Source: Lingula anatina
Taxonomy: Eukaryota; Brachiopoda; Lingulata; Lingulida; Lingulidae
NCBI RefSeq assembly: GCF_001039355.2
Contig: NW_019775550.1
Span: 215,357-279,356, forward strand
Length of the DNA: 64,000 nucleotides
Reading direction: 5' to 3'
Below, one piece after another: positions 1 through 18,109 of the stretch. A model generated the notes under the pieces. It was not told the origin of the DNA, made no database searches, and saw only the letters and a program-made list of their open reading frames with translations. Position 1 is the stretch's first letter, and the number at the start of each line of letters is the position of its first letter. The position numbers and the translations under genes were made by a program.

Positions 1-2188
1 GGGACAACAATGAACACAATAAATAGTAATGCCAAGAGAAAAATACAACACAATGTGAAATGTCAGCCTTTATCGATAAAACATGATGGGAGAAATCTTC
101 CCACGTGCATGCTGCTTGTCTCTCGTCGCTATAATGAACACAGTGAAGACCTAGAGGTGCTGGAAAATATGTCTGTATGTCTATTTTTTTCTTATGTGGC
201 AGGACAAGAGAGCCATTTTGCAAGTGACGTGGAAAATTGAAACCGTTTCAGCACTGTAAAGTGAGTTACAGTATTTGATCTTAACCTCTAATGGCAAAGG
301 TTTATAGGCGTCAGGTTTAACCTCTTTTTAGTGTTTGTTCGCAAGATCCCTGATTTGCAATTACATGAAAAGAGACTGAGAATATTCTAGAGCTTAGTTA
401 CATCTGTATGCATCAGATCAGTATGGTATTCAAAACACAAGGTTTTCTTGATCAGATCTGGTCAATGTAATTACTTAGGTTGAAGCCATTTTATTTTTCA
501 TGCTGTGTTTTTTGTAGGGCAGTGTAATGAACTGGGATATTTGTAAGAACAACTGGATATAGTGATTAAACGTATGGCTGAAAGTACACGGCAAGTGAAT
601 TGTGATGCCACCTAATCTGAGTACATTGAACGAAAAAATGGTTTTGCAATTTTGAAGTCGTTATAAAAAAATAGTGAAACTTTATTTTTTACTATTCAAA
701 ATTGTCAAAAGGTAATTTGAGATATAATGTAAAAAATACTATGTGCAGAAATGTTCAAATTATCTTTTCGCCATCTTAGATGGTTATAAAAATGAAAACT
801 TCCTTAAAAAGCACTAGTTCCACATCCAGATGAAATGTTATCTTTATAAGAAAAATGCCTCAAGGGACTAGTTTACACGTAGTGATTTCACATAATACAC
901 ATTGTGCCATTTTGAAAAGAAAAAAAGGTAGCTAGATTTTATGCTGCAAAATCCCATTGAAAGTCACATTTTGAAGGATTGCAATTTAATTTGCAAATCA
1001 GGTGCTCTCTGTTGAGTGATTACATCATTCTAAAAAGATCTATATGATTCAAATGCTGTGGAGGAAGGTTGTCTATCCATAAGACCAAGGGCGCCACTAT
1101 ATATTTACTCTTGTTTTAGATCTCACAACACAAAAGCATTGCCCTTAAAGTCATCAGAACAGGATTTTAGCAGCCATCATGGAGACAAAATGGACAGGAA
1201 ATCCTTAATTTCCCATTGGCATAACCACCATTTCTCAGGCAGCAGTATCACTATTGCCACTATCACCTGCAACAAAGCAGTAAATCTGCCGTAATAGAAA
1301 CATTTCACCTGAGAGCATTTAAAACATGCTTTTCTGGAAATAATATTGCATAAGTAGAAGCAGTGGAGTTGTTCGTGCTGTAACATTAAAAGGTAATAGG
1401 CATTGCTGCCACAGACGGAAATAAATAACAGAAGACGACAGTGCGTGGTATTTCACACCATTGTATGAAGAAAAAAGCTACACTCAACTGATACAACAGC
1501 AGCTATTGTATTGATACAATCAGTTATTTCAAAGAAGACATTCCCACTAAAGGAAAACATTTCATATATTTGATATTTTAGGGCAGTGAATAGGCTTTAA
1601 AAGAAGTTGTATCCTTTGTACCATGAAGGTCGATGTCTCAAATATAATGTCTCAAGCAGTAGGACCTTGGAAGGCTCATAGACCCCATTTCCATAGATTA
1701 GATCGACCTACTTTGGATCGACCTAACTCCCTGGGGGTTCACGCTAAATAGCTGTCAGCCGGACGGACACGAAAGTTAATTATCCATTACAGCTTGTAGT
1801 AGACGGGGACGGACACTTAAGGCGGATTATCTGACAGTAATCTAGTGAGACTCCCCGCGGTGATAGATCGATCTAAAAGTTGTGAGAACAGAGCCATAGA
1901 GGATCAAATATACCATCAGTTACCATAGACTAAATTATCACATGGTGAAAGAAGTAAACTCTTTGATTCCAAGTTAAAGTAGGAACCTCTTGCAGTGGGT
2001 GCGTAGCTGCAAAGTGAAACTGTTCTGCTCTTGAATAGTATTGCCATCAGAAATCAGGTAGGAGTCACGATCAGAGACTGCAGACATCTCTTCCGTGAAA
2101 TTTGCTTAATTGCCCTGACTGCGTCAGACAGGTTAAAGAAGAAAATACCACTGCCAGAGACAATTTCGTAGCTATGTTCTCCTGCAGC
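1..2188. other. non-coding stretch
   Basis: No convincing coding exon is seen. The short open frames here lack splice context and have AT-rich, non-coding composition. The stretch contains one miniature inverted-repeat element (1698-1876), listed separately. It may be upstream or intronic sequence of the plus-strand CASK gene, but that depends on sequence outside the window. Confidence 0.6.
1698..1876 (+). mobile_element. MITE family 1, copy 1 (TTAGATCGATC ends)
   Basis: An element of about 179 bp begins TTAGATCGACC and ends with the inverse, GATAGATCGATCTAA. Its interior (CTCCCTGGGGGTTCACGCTA and CAGTAATCTAGTGAGACTCC) recurs at 61379-61556, and a reversed fragment lies near 44018-44090. It has no coding capacity, so it is a non-autonomous DNA transposon whose superfamily is not determined. 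Confidence 0.85.
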
Positions 2189-2338
2189 ATGGCGTACTAT
2201 GACCGTAGCCACCAGTTCCCGCCGGTTCGCTACAAAGATCCTCGAATGACCCAAAAGCTTTCCTCAGAGTACCATTGGTTTTATCCTCACAATCCTCGGC
2301 GCCATCTTCCGTATGGGGACCATGACTACATCTGCTGG
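2189..2338 (+). CDS. candidate alternative first coding exon (50 codons)
   Basis: An ATG (AGCATGG context) opens 50 codons with no stop, ending in TGG followed by GTAGGAGG, a plausible 5' splice site in phase 0. The peptide starts MAYYDRSHQFPPVRYKDPRM and is rich in Tyr, His, Pro and Arg. I do not recognise it. A CTCCTGCAG lies immediately upstream, so it could instead be an internal exon. Phase 0 would be compatible with the CASK L27 exon at 33919, but that link is inference. It could also be a chance open frame. Confidence 0.35.
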
Positions 2339-2533
2339 GTAGGAGGATGGTTTTGTGCATGTGCCTGTTTGATATATAATATATAAATGAATCATATGTG
2401 TGGTATCCAAATAGCTCAACTATGCGGAACATTTATGCACAATTAAAGAATAAATAAATAAACCCGAGATGTGTCTAAACTTCGATCCTGAAGGATATGT
2501 CCGTGAAACTCAGATTTGTCAGACATGTCTCAG

Positions 2534-2535
2534 GT

Positions 2536-2573
<38 letters not shown>
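2534..2573. repeat. (TTTA)n microsatellite
   Basis: About ten TTTA/TTAT units in tandem. A similar and longer tract lies at 8856-8907. Confidence 0.95.
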
Positions 2574-2576
<3 letters not shown>

Positions 2577-2794
2577 ATTGTGTGTTTGTGTGTGTGTGAG
2601 CGCCTGCGTTTAGTAAATGGCATGTATGTATCATGAGCATTCTTCTTAGCTGTCATGCTTGACTTGGTTGATGTATTAATTTTGTAACCTTGCATGGTGT
2701 TTGGTGTCTGGTTTACTAATTGGCTTGTATAATATTGTGACATATGTATGTATTGTGTTGAAAAAAAATATTGATATGAAAACGAATATCTATG

Positions 2795-2972
2795 GGCTAA
2801 CTCCCAATGAAACTTGTTCTCTGGAGTTGAGCAGAATACAGAAAAGTAGGTGATTATATGAGTACGGTGGAAACAAGAGGTGTGTTAATCTGTTAAACTG
2901 ATCACATTCAGCGAGAATCCCCACAGAATTGTATCAAGCTGTGCAGAATGATAGTTTCATTGGGAATGAGCC
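2795..2972. mobile_element. MITE family 2, copy 1 (GGCTCATTCCC ends)
   Basis: Begins GGGCTAACTCCCAATGAAAC and ends AGTTTCATTGGGAATGAGCC, which are terminal inverted repeats. Related copies lie at 8200-8440 and 14121-14312 and share inner blocks such as AGAATACAGAAAAG and GAGGTGTGTTAATCTG. No coding capacity is present. Confidence 0.85.
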
Positions 2973-3116
2973 AAATAACATTGGTGTATTGTGTTGGTTT
3001 TACAGATTGATTTATATATTTAAGGACATTTGTATTTATTTAAAATTAAGCAGATAAATGTGTTTGGTGCTTAAAAAGGCAGTTACAAGTTATGTTGTAG
3101 CTATAGGTACTATAAT

Positions 3117-3278
3117 CAGGGGCGGATTTAGGCCGTCTTCCAGAAGACGGTCAGATTTTCAAGTTTACATTGAAGGGTATCTATTTTTTTTTTCTGTCAG
3201 AAGACGGTCAAAAATGGTGGATGGATTAACAAAGATAATTTGGAAGACTGTCAGAAAATATCTCTGGCTCCACCCCTG
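3117..3278. mobile_element. MITE family 3, copy 1, hAT-like ends with 5-bp target duplication
   Basis: A 162-bp element runs from CAGGGGCGGATTTAGG to CTCTGGCTCCACCCCTG and is flanked on both sides by ATAAT. A second copy at 26015-26175 has the same ends and a different 5-bp flank (TGACT). The CAGGGGCGGAT terminus resembles hAT-type elements; that assignment is from family knowledge, not from a transposase in this window. Confidence 0.88.
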
Positions 3279-6200
3279 ATAATGGTACATGATATCATAG
3301 CCATGTTAAAAATGACTAAAAACCTTCACAATTTTGTCACATTTTTTTCTTGAAAATAAAATCTGCCTCTGGCCAGTACATTTACAGCCACATAGCTTGA
3401 CATTTGGTTACTTCAATTTCACTTCCCTAGATTTTTTTTTACAACACGTCCTCTTGCCTGACTTAATTCTACACTTCATGATAGACATTAGCTCACAGTG
3501 CGTGCCTTGTCTGCAACTTGATTTATAAAAAGCAGTGGCAAATGGAAGCATATAACTCCGTCGCCAGTGCCTTCATTGCCATCATCTTCCAGATTGTACC
3601 TTGCTTGCCGTATTAGCATCAGGCTTTCATTCTGGAATGTAAATGTAGACTCATGTATGCATTAGTATGTGTATGCATTTCATTATTTTTCCACTTTGTA
3701 AAAGGAGAAGCTTTGTATTTTTCATAAGATGAAAGAATTGAAAGAGCAGATTTTTTTCCCTCTATTTGCATTAATTGTTTCCTTGTATTTATATCATCAA
3801 AGAAGACAATATCTGCCACACCATGATTTGTTAGAAAAGGGCCAGTTTTTTCTAGAAATAACCCATTTCACAACAACTAATACCTAGGCTATGTCTGAAG
3901 TTTTCGTGTGAATAACAAAGCTGTATATGTCTCCCTAATGAGAAATTAAGAATTTCAAAAATTGCTTTTGGTTATTTGACAAAGTGGTGTCAAAGTGACA
4001 ATAACTGAGTCACAGTTTAGTGTAACCATCCGTGTTATTGGCCAGGTTTTTCATGGAAAATGAGATGAGGTGTGAAGTCATACCAGAGACGTAAAGGTAA
4101 ACTAGTCATTATGATATGATATGAAATGATGGGCTTAATGAATTATATCACTGATTGCGTGCAGTATTGCCATTTTACTGTGATTACCAATAGCTGGGTG
4201 ACTCCAACGATGGGTATTAATAGTAATACTTGAAGTTTTGAACACCATATTCTTAACGTAATGATTTTATCATTTCAGTATTTACATTTTTTTTATAACT
4301 CACAAAACTGATTTCTGTGACTTACATCCCATGTTACCTTTCATACTTGTTGCCTTCTTATTTTGTAGGTATTATAGGTATAGAGCAGCATAATTATTGG
4401 AAATATTTGTAAACTGATGTTGTGCGCATTTACCGAGTTGTTGCCGTAGAAAATTGCAGAATGTTAGTGGTATATGACAGATGATGAGCTTTCACAGTGA
4501 TTGTTTGAATGACGAGACGGGTGATTACATTCATTATGTAATGCAATAAGTGAAAGCAAAGATGTCAGTTGTATTACATGAATCACTCAAAAATAGGCTC
4601 CGATGTCTCGCCTGATTGGCAATAAACGGCATCGTAACTGATGAATGTCAAATGACCAGCTTTTAGTGTAAAATTACTCCATACTTTTAGTGAAAGCTGG
4701 TGTAAGGTTAGCAAACCTTTGAAATCGATGACAGTAGATGCCACTTTCTGGGGGTGGTAATTGGGAAAAATGATTGATGAAAAACAGCTCAGCTTAGACT
4801 GTGGATGCCAAATAGGCAGATATGCAAGTGGAGATGATGCCCTCAATGAATTATAAGCAAGAAAGAAAACTGAAAATGAATAAAATGGCTACTTGTTATA
4901 CTGCATTCTCTTTGAATTTTAAAAAGTTTCAATCTATAACTTAGCAGCCATTCTTCTCTCTCTCTCTCTCTCAAAGTCTTCCACATTTATCCAGAAATGG
5001 ATTCCCCAGACCCCTTCCCCCTAATATAGGGATGCACACCTTTGGCGCTTCTATTTTCAGGTTTTTTTTTTTAAGTCTGCCTTCAGTTTTGTCTGTCGTT
5101 CATACTCGCACTTTTTTCATGCGCACACATTGACTCAACCACTTACGCAACCTAAAAGCCTTTCTTTAGTGTGCTTGACATTAAAAATTGGAGGAATTGA
5201 TAAAGAGTATTGTATTGAGCACTCTTGGGAATATTATCTTACATTTATAGATTAATAGCTTGACATTTGTCTTACATTGCTATCCAGTCTGGCTTTTTTT
5301 TTTTTTTTTTTTTGTCTCAGGAAATTTTATCTAAAATAGTTCCAGACCACAATAGGTTTGTGTTAAGAATCAATTATTACTGTTTGGGAACAATCCTTGT
5401 TTACATGGAACCTTTTTAATGTTGTTATATTTTATATTCATTTTTAATTATTTATTTATTTATTTTCATTTATTGTTGTTATATTTCAAATTATTATAGC
5501 AGTTGTGGATAGATATAATAATAATTTTAATTATCAATAATGAAGTTTGATATCCAGAAATGGTAGAGATATAAGAAATTGATCATAAGATGACGTTATA
5601 TTTCCTTCCTGCAGTCTTGGCGGGTGAATGAAACCAGTTTTAATATTGCTTGGTGTGATTTCATTGACTGATTGTCCACATCAGATGATGTCGGCTTTCT
5701 GCATTCCATTTGCCATTGGAATGTCATTTCTTTTGCTGGTTTCATATATTATTTGTTTAATGAACCGAGTCAGTGGATGCATGTCTGAGCTCATGGTGTA
5801 AAATTGTTTGTTGTTATCAGTTGGAACACATCTGGACATGGTAGTCTCAAGAGAAACGATTGGTTACATAAGTTAAATAGTTTGCCGATGTGGTATTCAC
5901 TTTACATGGCTGGTCATTTCTGTCTCTTTTTTTACCACTATGGTTTGGTTCTCCCCATGTGATATGTTCGTTAGAATGAAAATGAGATACCAGGGTGTAC
6001 AGAACCGTAGCCAGCAATTTTAAAAGGGGGGTTCTTTTTCTGAAAAAAAAAGGACCTTTTTCCATAAAAACTCCATGTACCTAGGTCAAATTTTACCCAG
6101 AGTTGACCTTTTCCTAGCCAAAAAGACAGCTCTTTCTAACCTCCTGACCTCCCCACTGGTTTTGTATGCAGTATTTTTCATTTCGGAATGGAAAGGAAAA

Positions 6201-6556
6201 GTTACGGAAGACAGTCATGACCAGGGCCCCGTAACTCGCAAGCGTCTCAATTCCATAACTCGCTCACACTTGCCCCATATAATAAACTGTAGCCTCTATG
6301 TGATATCACTATTCGCAATACTCGATGCTTTCGAGTTAGGGGGCCCAGAATGACCATGCGCCATACCCCGGCCTGGAGTTTCACTGGAGTACTGGGGTCA
6401 GTATTTGATCTCAGCAGTAATTCTGATATAGCAGTCTGGGCTGTTTTCCCTTGGGATAAAACAGTAGTAGACACTAATATGAGAATAATGGGTCTGCTTC
6501 CTGAAAGATAAAAAAAGATTCAAGTATTCAGTCAACAATTGTGTGTGTGAGAGAGA

Positions 6557-6593
<37 letters not shown>

Positions 6594-8199
6594 TGTGCAC
6601 GCGCTATCACAGATTTATGCTGTAGAATTTCTTTTCTTAAAGTAAATATGAATTTTTACTCCATTTACCTTGGGATACAGGGACTTTATCATCATTTTTT
6701 TTTTCCCTGAAGTCATCATGACTTCCTGTTATCAAATATATCCATTTAGGGACGCAGACTGGTTTAGCTGAATTGAATAAATAAAGGAGAAGAATCTTGT
6801 TAGATGTTTCTAGCTTTCCACTATGGGTATTAATTACAGCAGTAAATGTGATATGTTTATATACATGAAGTATTGCAGTTCTTCAATCCCTCTGGTATTG
6901 AAATAGTTTTTTTGGAATCAACTTCACGTATTACAGATAACTGATGAGTAGTCTTTGAAGACTGTTTGTGTAATTACCCTTGTAAGTGCCCTGCAAGTCG
7001 TCACTCCAGAGACCCGGGTTATTGATAATAGTATTACCAGGTGGTGAAGAATTGAATGGGAAGGCTTATAATGTTGATTGTGTACACTGTTTGGTATGTG
7101 ACAGTGTGTATGTGTGTGTGTTCTATTGTATATTGTCAGCACTTTGCATGTACGTGCATGCAACTAGTGTTTGACTTAGTAAATTGATTTTGCATTAAGA
7201 CAACTTTTGTTTATCTCCTTAGACAAATAAATTGATAATTGTTTGTTAATTCGTTTTTCAATGTCATTTTAAAGAACAAAACATCTGTGCTCTGGACTGG
7301 AACTAATCTGACCTGTGAGCAGAGCTACATCATTGTGTTAGGTGAGATGTGTCACACCCAGGCACATTTGACTCTGGAAAACACATCCAGTGGAGACCAT
7401 GGTTTGGGGTTTTCTACCACATTGCGTGAGTTTGAATATTGAACCATCGTGTATTGAACTAGTCAAAAATTGTTTCAGTTTTGGGCCTAGATTTATGTTG
7501 GGAAGTCATGTTTTTCTACAGAGAAAAATAATATTGAATGTGGTTTTAATGGAATGCATTGGTATCTTTGTATTATTGGTCTGTTGGTGAAGAAACCAGA
7601 AATTATTATTGGCAAATTCCTCTATAAACTGGTCAATACTTGTGGACATTGATTACCTGCTTGCAGTGGGGAGTGGAATATACCCGTGCTTGGTCTTTTG
7701 GAAAGTGTGCTTAGTATTCTAGAAAATTAGTTTTATTCTGCCTGGAAAAAAATGCTTGAACTGTCATTGAAATACAATATTTTCAGTTCTTCATTAGACA
7801 TTTATCATTGCCTAACAAAACTGGTGCTCCTGGCCATTTGGATTGTATTTAGTTCAGGAGTAGTTTTGGAACCTACAAATTTTTGTTCCTGTGAAGATAT
7901 TTTTTCTTGATTTAAGGTGCCATTGGGCCCTACAGCTGATTTTGCTTGGTTATTACCTTGGCAACATCAGGCAATACTTGCATGGTATCCTGGTACATTT
8001 TTGATCAATTTTTCATTCATAATATTCCACATATACTGTATGCTAGGACTGACACGTAAGGTTTTCAAGTCTTAAGCACTGAGAATACTCCCCTTGAGTA
8101 AAGAGAAGACCCAAATGTCAACCGGTGCTTTCTAGTTTGTGCATTCTAGTTTGTGTTTGTTTTTCTAAGTGGATGAAATATGAAAAGATGTTGTTTAGA

Positions 8200-8440
8200 G
8201 GCTCATTCCCAATGTAACATAGAAATGTAGATTGATCAAACTTTGCTAGGACTCTTGCTAAATGCAATCAGATTAAGAGATTAACATTCCTTCTCCTGAA
8301 GTTGAATAAAATACAAAAAAGCTGGTGATTTTACGAGTACATTGGAAATAAAAAGAGGTGTGTTAATCTGATTGCATTCAGCAAGTCCCGACAGAGTTGA
8401 ATCGATCTATATAGAATGATAGTTTCATTGGGAATGAACC
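8200..8440. mobile_element. MITE family 2, copy 2
   Basis: Starts GGCTCATTCCCAATGTAACA and ends AGTTTCATTGGGAATGAACC. It has the same inner blocks as the copy at 2795-2972 but is about 60 bp longer, so the shorter copy carries an internal deletion or this one an insertion. The dinucleotide TA lies near both outer edges, as expected for Tc1/mariner-type insertion, but the exact edges are uncertain. Confidence 0.85.
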
Positions 8441-8855
8441 CTAACTTGCTATTCTTAGAAATTCAACACTCAAAAGTATTTACATTCAACAGTGAAAGGG
8501 GCTTGGAACATAAGGCGGTAAAATGAAACTGAGGTAAAAACCTAAATTAGTGAATTGAGTTGTAAAGGTCGTTGGAAGAATGCCAGTTGATGCATCACAT
8601 CAAAGATGTGTTACCCAGGTAGAATAATTTAAGCCACATAGCAAGGAAATTGGCACAGCACCTTTTATTAGGGTTATTTCGGTCAAATAGTTCTGTTAAG
8701 ATACTTGTGTGAACATGCTGTTTACTAGAATGTTACTGTCAGGAAACACTGGAATGGCGTGTCAATTAGGAAAATATCATTTTCAAGAGGTGGAAGATAT
8801 GAACATTCTCGTAGTGTAGAGGAGTATTAGATTTGGTATAGAACATATATGGAAG

Positions 8856-8857
8856 TT

Positions 8858-8904
<47 letters not shown>

Positions 8905-8907
8905 TTT
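8856..8907. repeat. (TTTA)n microsatellite
   Basis: About thirteen tandem TTTA units without interruption. Confidence 0.95.
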
Positions 8908-10834
8908 TAGATTTAAGGGTGCTGTTAACCAGGGGAAAAATGAAAACAAAATATTTTTAGAATTGTAGTCTTTCACTCTTAACAAAAGTATAGTTTTGGC
9001 TATTAACCAAGAGACAATGTTTGCTATTTCTTCATGTTTGATGGATTTCAAGCAGTTTTTGAATTTTTTAAAGATTGCATTTGCTATGGCTAGAAACTGA
9101 CTTTTGCAAACATTGACTTTCGCTTAGTGAAGCAAACCATGCAAACTTAAATAAAGATGCATATCTAAAATTAGGGAGAAACAAGTATGACAGCCGTAAC
9201 TAGAAAACAAAATTCAATTTTCAAAATCAAACTCCTCTGGGAGCACAGGCAATTAGAGGAATTGAACAAAATGGCCTGTTTTGGATACAAAAAAATGGGA
9301 TTGTGACTGAGATTGGAATAAAGATAGGAAATCCTTGCAAAAAAAAATAATAATACTATGTAGCTTTCATAAGTGACATTTGGGTCAATGTTGTCAGTGT
9401 ATTTTAATGGAATTACCAGACCCATAGGCATCTATACCTTCCGCCCTCTCCAGTGATAAGGTTGTTGCCCTGTGTTCTCAGGGATTGAACCCAGTGTCGT
9501 TGTAAATTGAACAGCAATTAGTGGTCTGCTTGATTAAGTTAATGCTGGAATTGACATTTAATCAGCTGTAAAAGGTTATTTGAAAAAAGAAAGAGACAGC
9601 GGCCCTGACCTTATTGTGACATATTTATTGGTGTCCCATCTTGTCATCCCCAAGTGAATTCTGGTTGGGATCTGCCTGCTTTAAATCGATCTGCAAGTGG
9701 ATTTCCATGTCATGGAGAAGAGGCCAATAATCAGGTATAAATCAGCAGACTGACAGGCGACTTCCCTTCTCTGTTAATAAAAATCCTCAGACTTGATAAA
9801 GCATCAAAAGAAAGGTGACCCAAAAGTTTAACAGCAATGTCCAGGAAGGATACTGCGTTCAAAGGTGCCGATGGTTCTTGAGATTGAACATGTCTTGTTT
9901 TCAAAGAAAGCTTTGATATATACATATATTTTGAAACCTGACTGGCAGTGCTAAACCCACCTCATGTTTAGAGAATATCAAAGGTGCGGTTACTCTGGTA
10001 CAATCAACATTGTCAAGGTAAAGGAAGTCTTAGAATTGTGAAGGAAGGAGGACTGAACTGCCCTTATGTGACCCTGGCGCACTTGTCAAATATGAGTATA
10101 CTCTCCGTATACATATACATGTAGCCTCCAACCATTATTGACATTACAGCACTAAATCATTCACCCATTCTGAATTGGAGATGATATCTTGGTTGGTGAA
10201 CAGCTGGATAGTCTGAGGAATGAAACAGAGCAGGTGTTTGGAAACCTGGGGACCAGTGAATTACGGATGTTCCGACTCTATATGCATTGACGGGTATTCT
10301 AGGTGTATTTTTGCAGATTCTTTAGGACAGATTTCTATTGTTTTACAGGTGTTGTTCTGTTGTTTGTAAGGAGTTAGGCATTGGATCTTTACATCTTGAG
10401 CACTGTCCTGTTTTATGACAACTGTTAATACAGATTTATGCCATGGTGACTGGAAGGACTAGTTGCTAATTGAAAAATGTCTCAGTAATGTCTGCCTAGA
10501 GGATAACATGAAGTGAATGGTACCATGTTGGGCATGGTTCTTGTGACATAGCTTTCATTGAGAAGAAAACTAAGGACTGGATGACAAAAAGGCAGTAAAG
10601 CCAACTACTTGAGCACTACAAGACAGAAGCCAAAACTTGTGCTTTGAATGCTCGAGACAATTACCAAAAGGAGCTATGATCATCGAAGAAAATGCATGAA
10701 AAATTATAGGGATTGCAGAGTGGGAAAGATTGTTAACTGATTATCAATAACAGTGCTGATATTTTAGCAATAGAAAAAAAACTCCATCCTAGAAGGATCT
10801 TATCCAGTCATAGTCAGTGGAGAAGGATGTCAAT

Positions 10835-10951
10835 ATGCACAGGAGAAGACGGTGCCTGCTGCTGGGCAATGAAGACCTTTCTCGCCACCAGATGATCCAG
10901 AAACACACCATTGAAATGATAGCTTTTTGGTGGTTCATGGATTATGTACAG
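10835..10951 (+). CDS. weak candidate coding exon beside the (TC)n tract
   Basis: An ATG opens 39 codons (start MHRRRRCLLLGNEDL) ending in CAG followed by GTTAAG, a usable 5' splice site in phase 0, immediately before the giant (TC)n tract. The opposite strand is also open over the same bases, which weakens the case. No family is recognised. Best read as a low-confidence exon candidate only. Confidence 0.15.
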
Positions 10952-10953
10952 GT

Positions 10954-15038
<4,085 letters not shown>

Positions 15039-15106
15039 CTCTTTTGCTGTTAATATTAGGGAGATGCATTGCTAGATGGCATGTGTTCAGTGAAGAATGT
15101 GCTGTG

Positions 15107-15144
<38 letters not shown>

Positions 15145-17859
15145 TTCTTTTTAATAAACCAGATTTCTCTGCTTGTACCTAGATTGTCTGTACCAAATCT
15201 CAGCCATGTACCATACAATAAATTGCTCTCTGGGAGTCCGTCTCCCATTGAAAGTAAACCATTTAATGAACATCTCGGCCCATGCATTATTGACTCTGAA
15301 ACAGAAACTCGAAATTGATTTCTGCCACAGGAAATAAGAAGGAAGAATATCAGATTTTGCAACAAGACATCTCATAGCATTATGATTGGGAGATTGTCAC
15401 GATGTGATGGAAGTGCATGTTATAATGAAAAAAAAAATAATAAAGGAATGTAAGAAATTTTAGCGGATTTTTATTTCCTTTTTTAACCCAAATTTCATGA
15501 ATTCAGTATGGTATGAGCAAAATTTACAGAGCTACATTCAGTTGTGTTCTTTAGTTGAATAAAATTCTCATGGATCAGAAATCTACTAGGGATATTTAAA
15601 CATGATCAGAAAATTTTATTAAAAAAAAAATAGTGTCTCATTCTGAAACTAAAAAAATAATAGGATATCATATTCTAAGTAAAAACAACCTCATGTCACC
15701 CTTTAAAGAGATGAGACTTCTTAGTCACTCGTTATTTTCCCCTGACATGAAACTTGACACATTTGTTTCGTGATTAATTCTCCGTAATCAGTTAGAATGG
15801 GAGACAAGTTTTGCCCCATGGGCATTATTGCTGTGATTATGGAAAAACATGATCACTTTTTTGTGTTCAAATTAGGTTACTTTATTCTGCACAGCTGATA
15901 CTGAGTGTGCTGCAAAGACGATGAAAGGTATTGCACTGTGATAGTACTTGCCTTGGAATCCCAAATTACAAAAACATTAAATCGAAAGAAAGTGCATTTT
16001 TTTGTCTTTTGTGCCACGGCATAAGACAGCAATGTGAAATGTCTATTCATTCTAGAAGGCAGGCGCAGTGGGATTTGATTGAATTGAAGTTTCTGGTATT
16101 TTTCGCTCAACATTTGCAGCCAAACTACTAATGTTTCATAGTATATCACTAACTTGAAACTGGTTTGGGGAATGTTCCTGATTTCTGTCACGTTGGAAGA
16201 CCATATGCATTTTTATGAAGCATTTGCTCTTTTTGATGGTCTGTGAAGGACTTTTCTATTTTTTCTTCTTCTTCTTCTTATTATTATTTTTGTATGATGG
16301 CAGTTTATCATTATCCATGGTTTAAACTGATGTCAGAACTACTGTGATTATATACAGTGGGTGACTTGCGACAAGACACTGGTGGTCATATTGTACAGGA
16401 GTATTTGATGTTTTAATTGGCAGATAGATGTAGAAGGACATATCATTTGGACTTGAATTTCCAAGACTTTAACACAGCTTCAACGAGAAATGTGATTATT
16501 TTTCTTCTGTGGTACATACTTGCATTTAAAGCAGTCACGTGATAAATGAGAAGAAGTCTTAGTTTGAAGATTCAGAATTGGAACATAAGGTACAATTGTT
16601 GGTACAAATGAGCAGGAATTTCCAGTGATGTATTTCAAGCAGAACTGTAGGTAACGCGCATGCTTGTGTAACAGAGTTTTAAATTATACTAAAGCTAGTA
16701 CATGCTTTCCGAGGCACTGGTTTTGGTGAAGACACATTTTATTGCTGAAGACCCCCTAGATTGTTGCTCAAGAAATGGACTTGTTGTGGTTTGAGAATAC
16801 TCGGATTTCAGCGCAAGAGACAAGATGAAAAATTAATCTCTCCATCATCAAGAATTAAAACATCTTGGATTGGATTGGTACTTCTACAGCAAGAAGGATG
16901 TTATAGTATATTTGAATTACCTTACACTAAAGTGATTGTGGATTGAAAAAAAAAGAAACTGAAGAAGAAATCAGACAACTTAATTTCATCAAACAAGGGC
17001 TCACAGTCGGGAGTTCTGTGTATATTTGTTAAGAATAGCTTTAAGACTGGTTGGTGATAATATAATTAGGGTTGCAGGTGCTCTCATGTCTATAGCTACC
17101 TGATATGCAATTAGCTACAATATCTCTGAGGCCATACCATTTGATGTACTGGCTGATTGCAGCACGACCAACACCACATGCGTCCAAACATCCATCTCTA
17201 TAGCAGGTAAACTCAGAAGGAGTCCAGATGCTCAATTTTCCAGCTCGCAGTACCTAGAGCTACCGATTAATACTGCGCCCATCTGGGAATAGGACCAACT
17301 TGCTGCCTAGTAGTCTTGTTTCGTAAACAAGACATGAGATGTAGTAGTTTTGGTGAATGGTAACCTTATCAATTAGGTAGCATTTACAAGACCTTTCAAA
17401 GATGTTTGCTCCCAAATTTTCATTTCCTCTTCCTGAAATGTTTCGTTTCTTGATACCACCTGAGCAATGGAGAGAAGAAGAAGCGGCAGTTCTGGGTTTA
17501 AATTGGTTATAGCTCGACTTCCTCATTTTTATTAGCTGCAGTAGCAATTAGAGATATAGCAAGTAAACAAAGCCCAGGTGTTAAATACCTATACACGGAC
17601 AATTAGTGTAACAGTTGGTTTTCTAGGACTTGGGAAGAAAGGGTGATAAATCTATCAAGTCCACATGAAATATGTGGTGTGTGAGTAAATTCTCTGTAAA
17701 CCAGAAAGACTGTAGGATCTGGAACTGTAAAATTTAAATTAGGAGATCCAAAGTACCAGATATATATATATATAATTTATATGTGATAAATAATTAACCT
17801 TTGCACTGAAATTGACTTTTGATATGTGTCAAGTAGCTTACTGATCTGGAGGCAACTGG
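15039..17859. repeat. 2.8-kb repeat, copy 1
   Basis: From about CTCTTTTGCTGTTAATATTAG to GGAGGCAACTGG it matches 18000-20765 almost base for base, including a (GA)n tract (15109-15140 here), with scattered substitutions and small indels. A single N at 17860 separates the copies, so unmerged alleles are as likely as a real tandem duplication. The short open frames it contains occur in both copies with no sign of constraint. Confidence 0.9.
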
Positions 17860-17999
17860 NCTTCAATAGGCAATGCAGTCTGTTTAGTAAATTTTTCTGG
17901 CAATTTAACAGATTTTTGTGAAAAATTAATTTTTCACTTATTTGCATCTTTATTTTCTGTTCTTTGTCTGTACATTTGACAGCTTTGCTGCCTTGTTTT

Positions 18000-18068
18000 C
18001 TCTTTTGCTGTTGATATTAGGTAGATGCATTGCTAGATGGCATGTGTTCAGTGAAGAATGTGCTGTGC

Positions 18069-18109
<41 letters not shown>

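Larger units (their letters stand above)
2339..10834. other. non-coding stretch with dispersed repeats
   Basis: No exon could be supported over this stretch. It holds the family 2 and 3 MITEs listed separately, a (TG)n tract near 6559-6597, a (TTTA)n tract at 8856-8907, and a repeat containing CGTAGCCAGCAATTTTAAAA at about 6005-6040 that recurs inverted at 22688-22723. The stretch most probably lies upstream of, or inside an intron of, the CASK gene. Confidence 0.55.

Noticed and set aside
9470-9540. Minus-strand GGTTCAATCCC resembling a tRNA B box
   Set aside because: No convincing A box or cloverleaf could be built around it; a chance match or an old SINE remnant.
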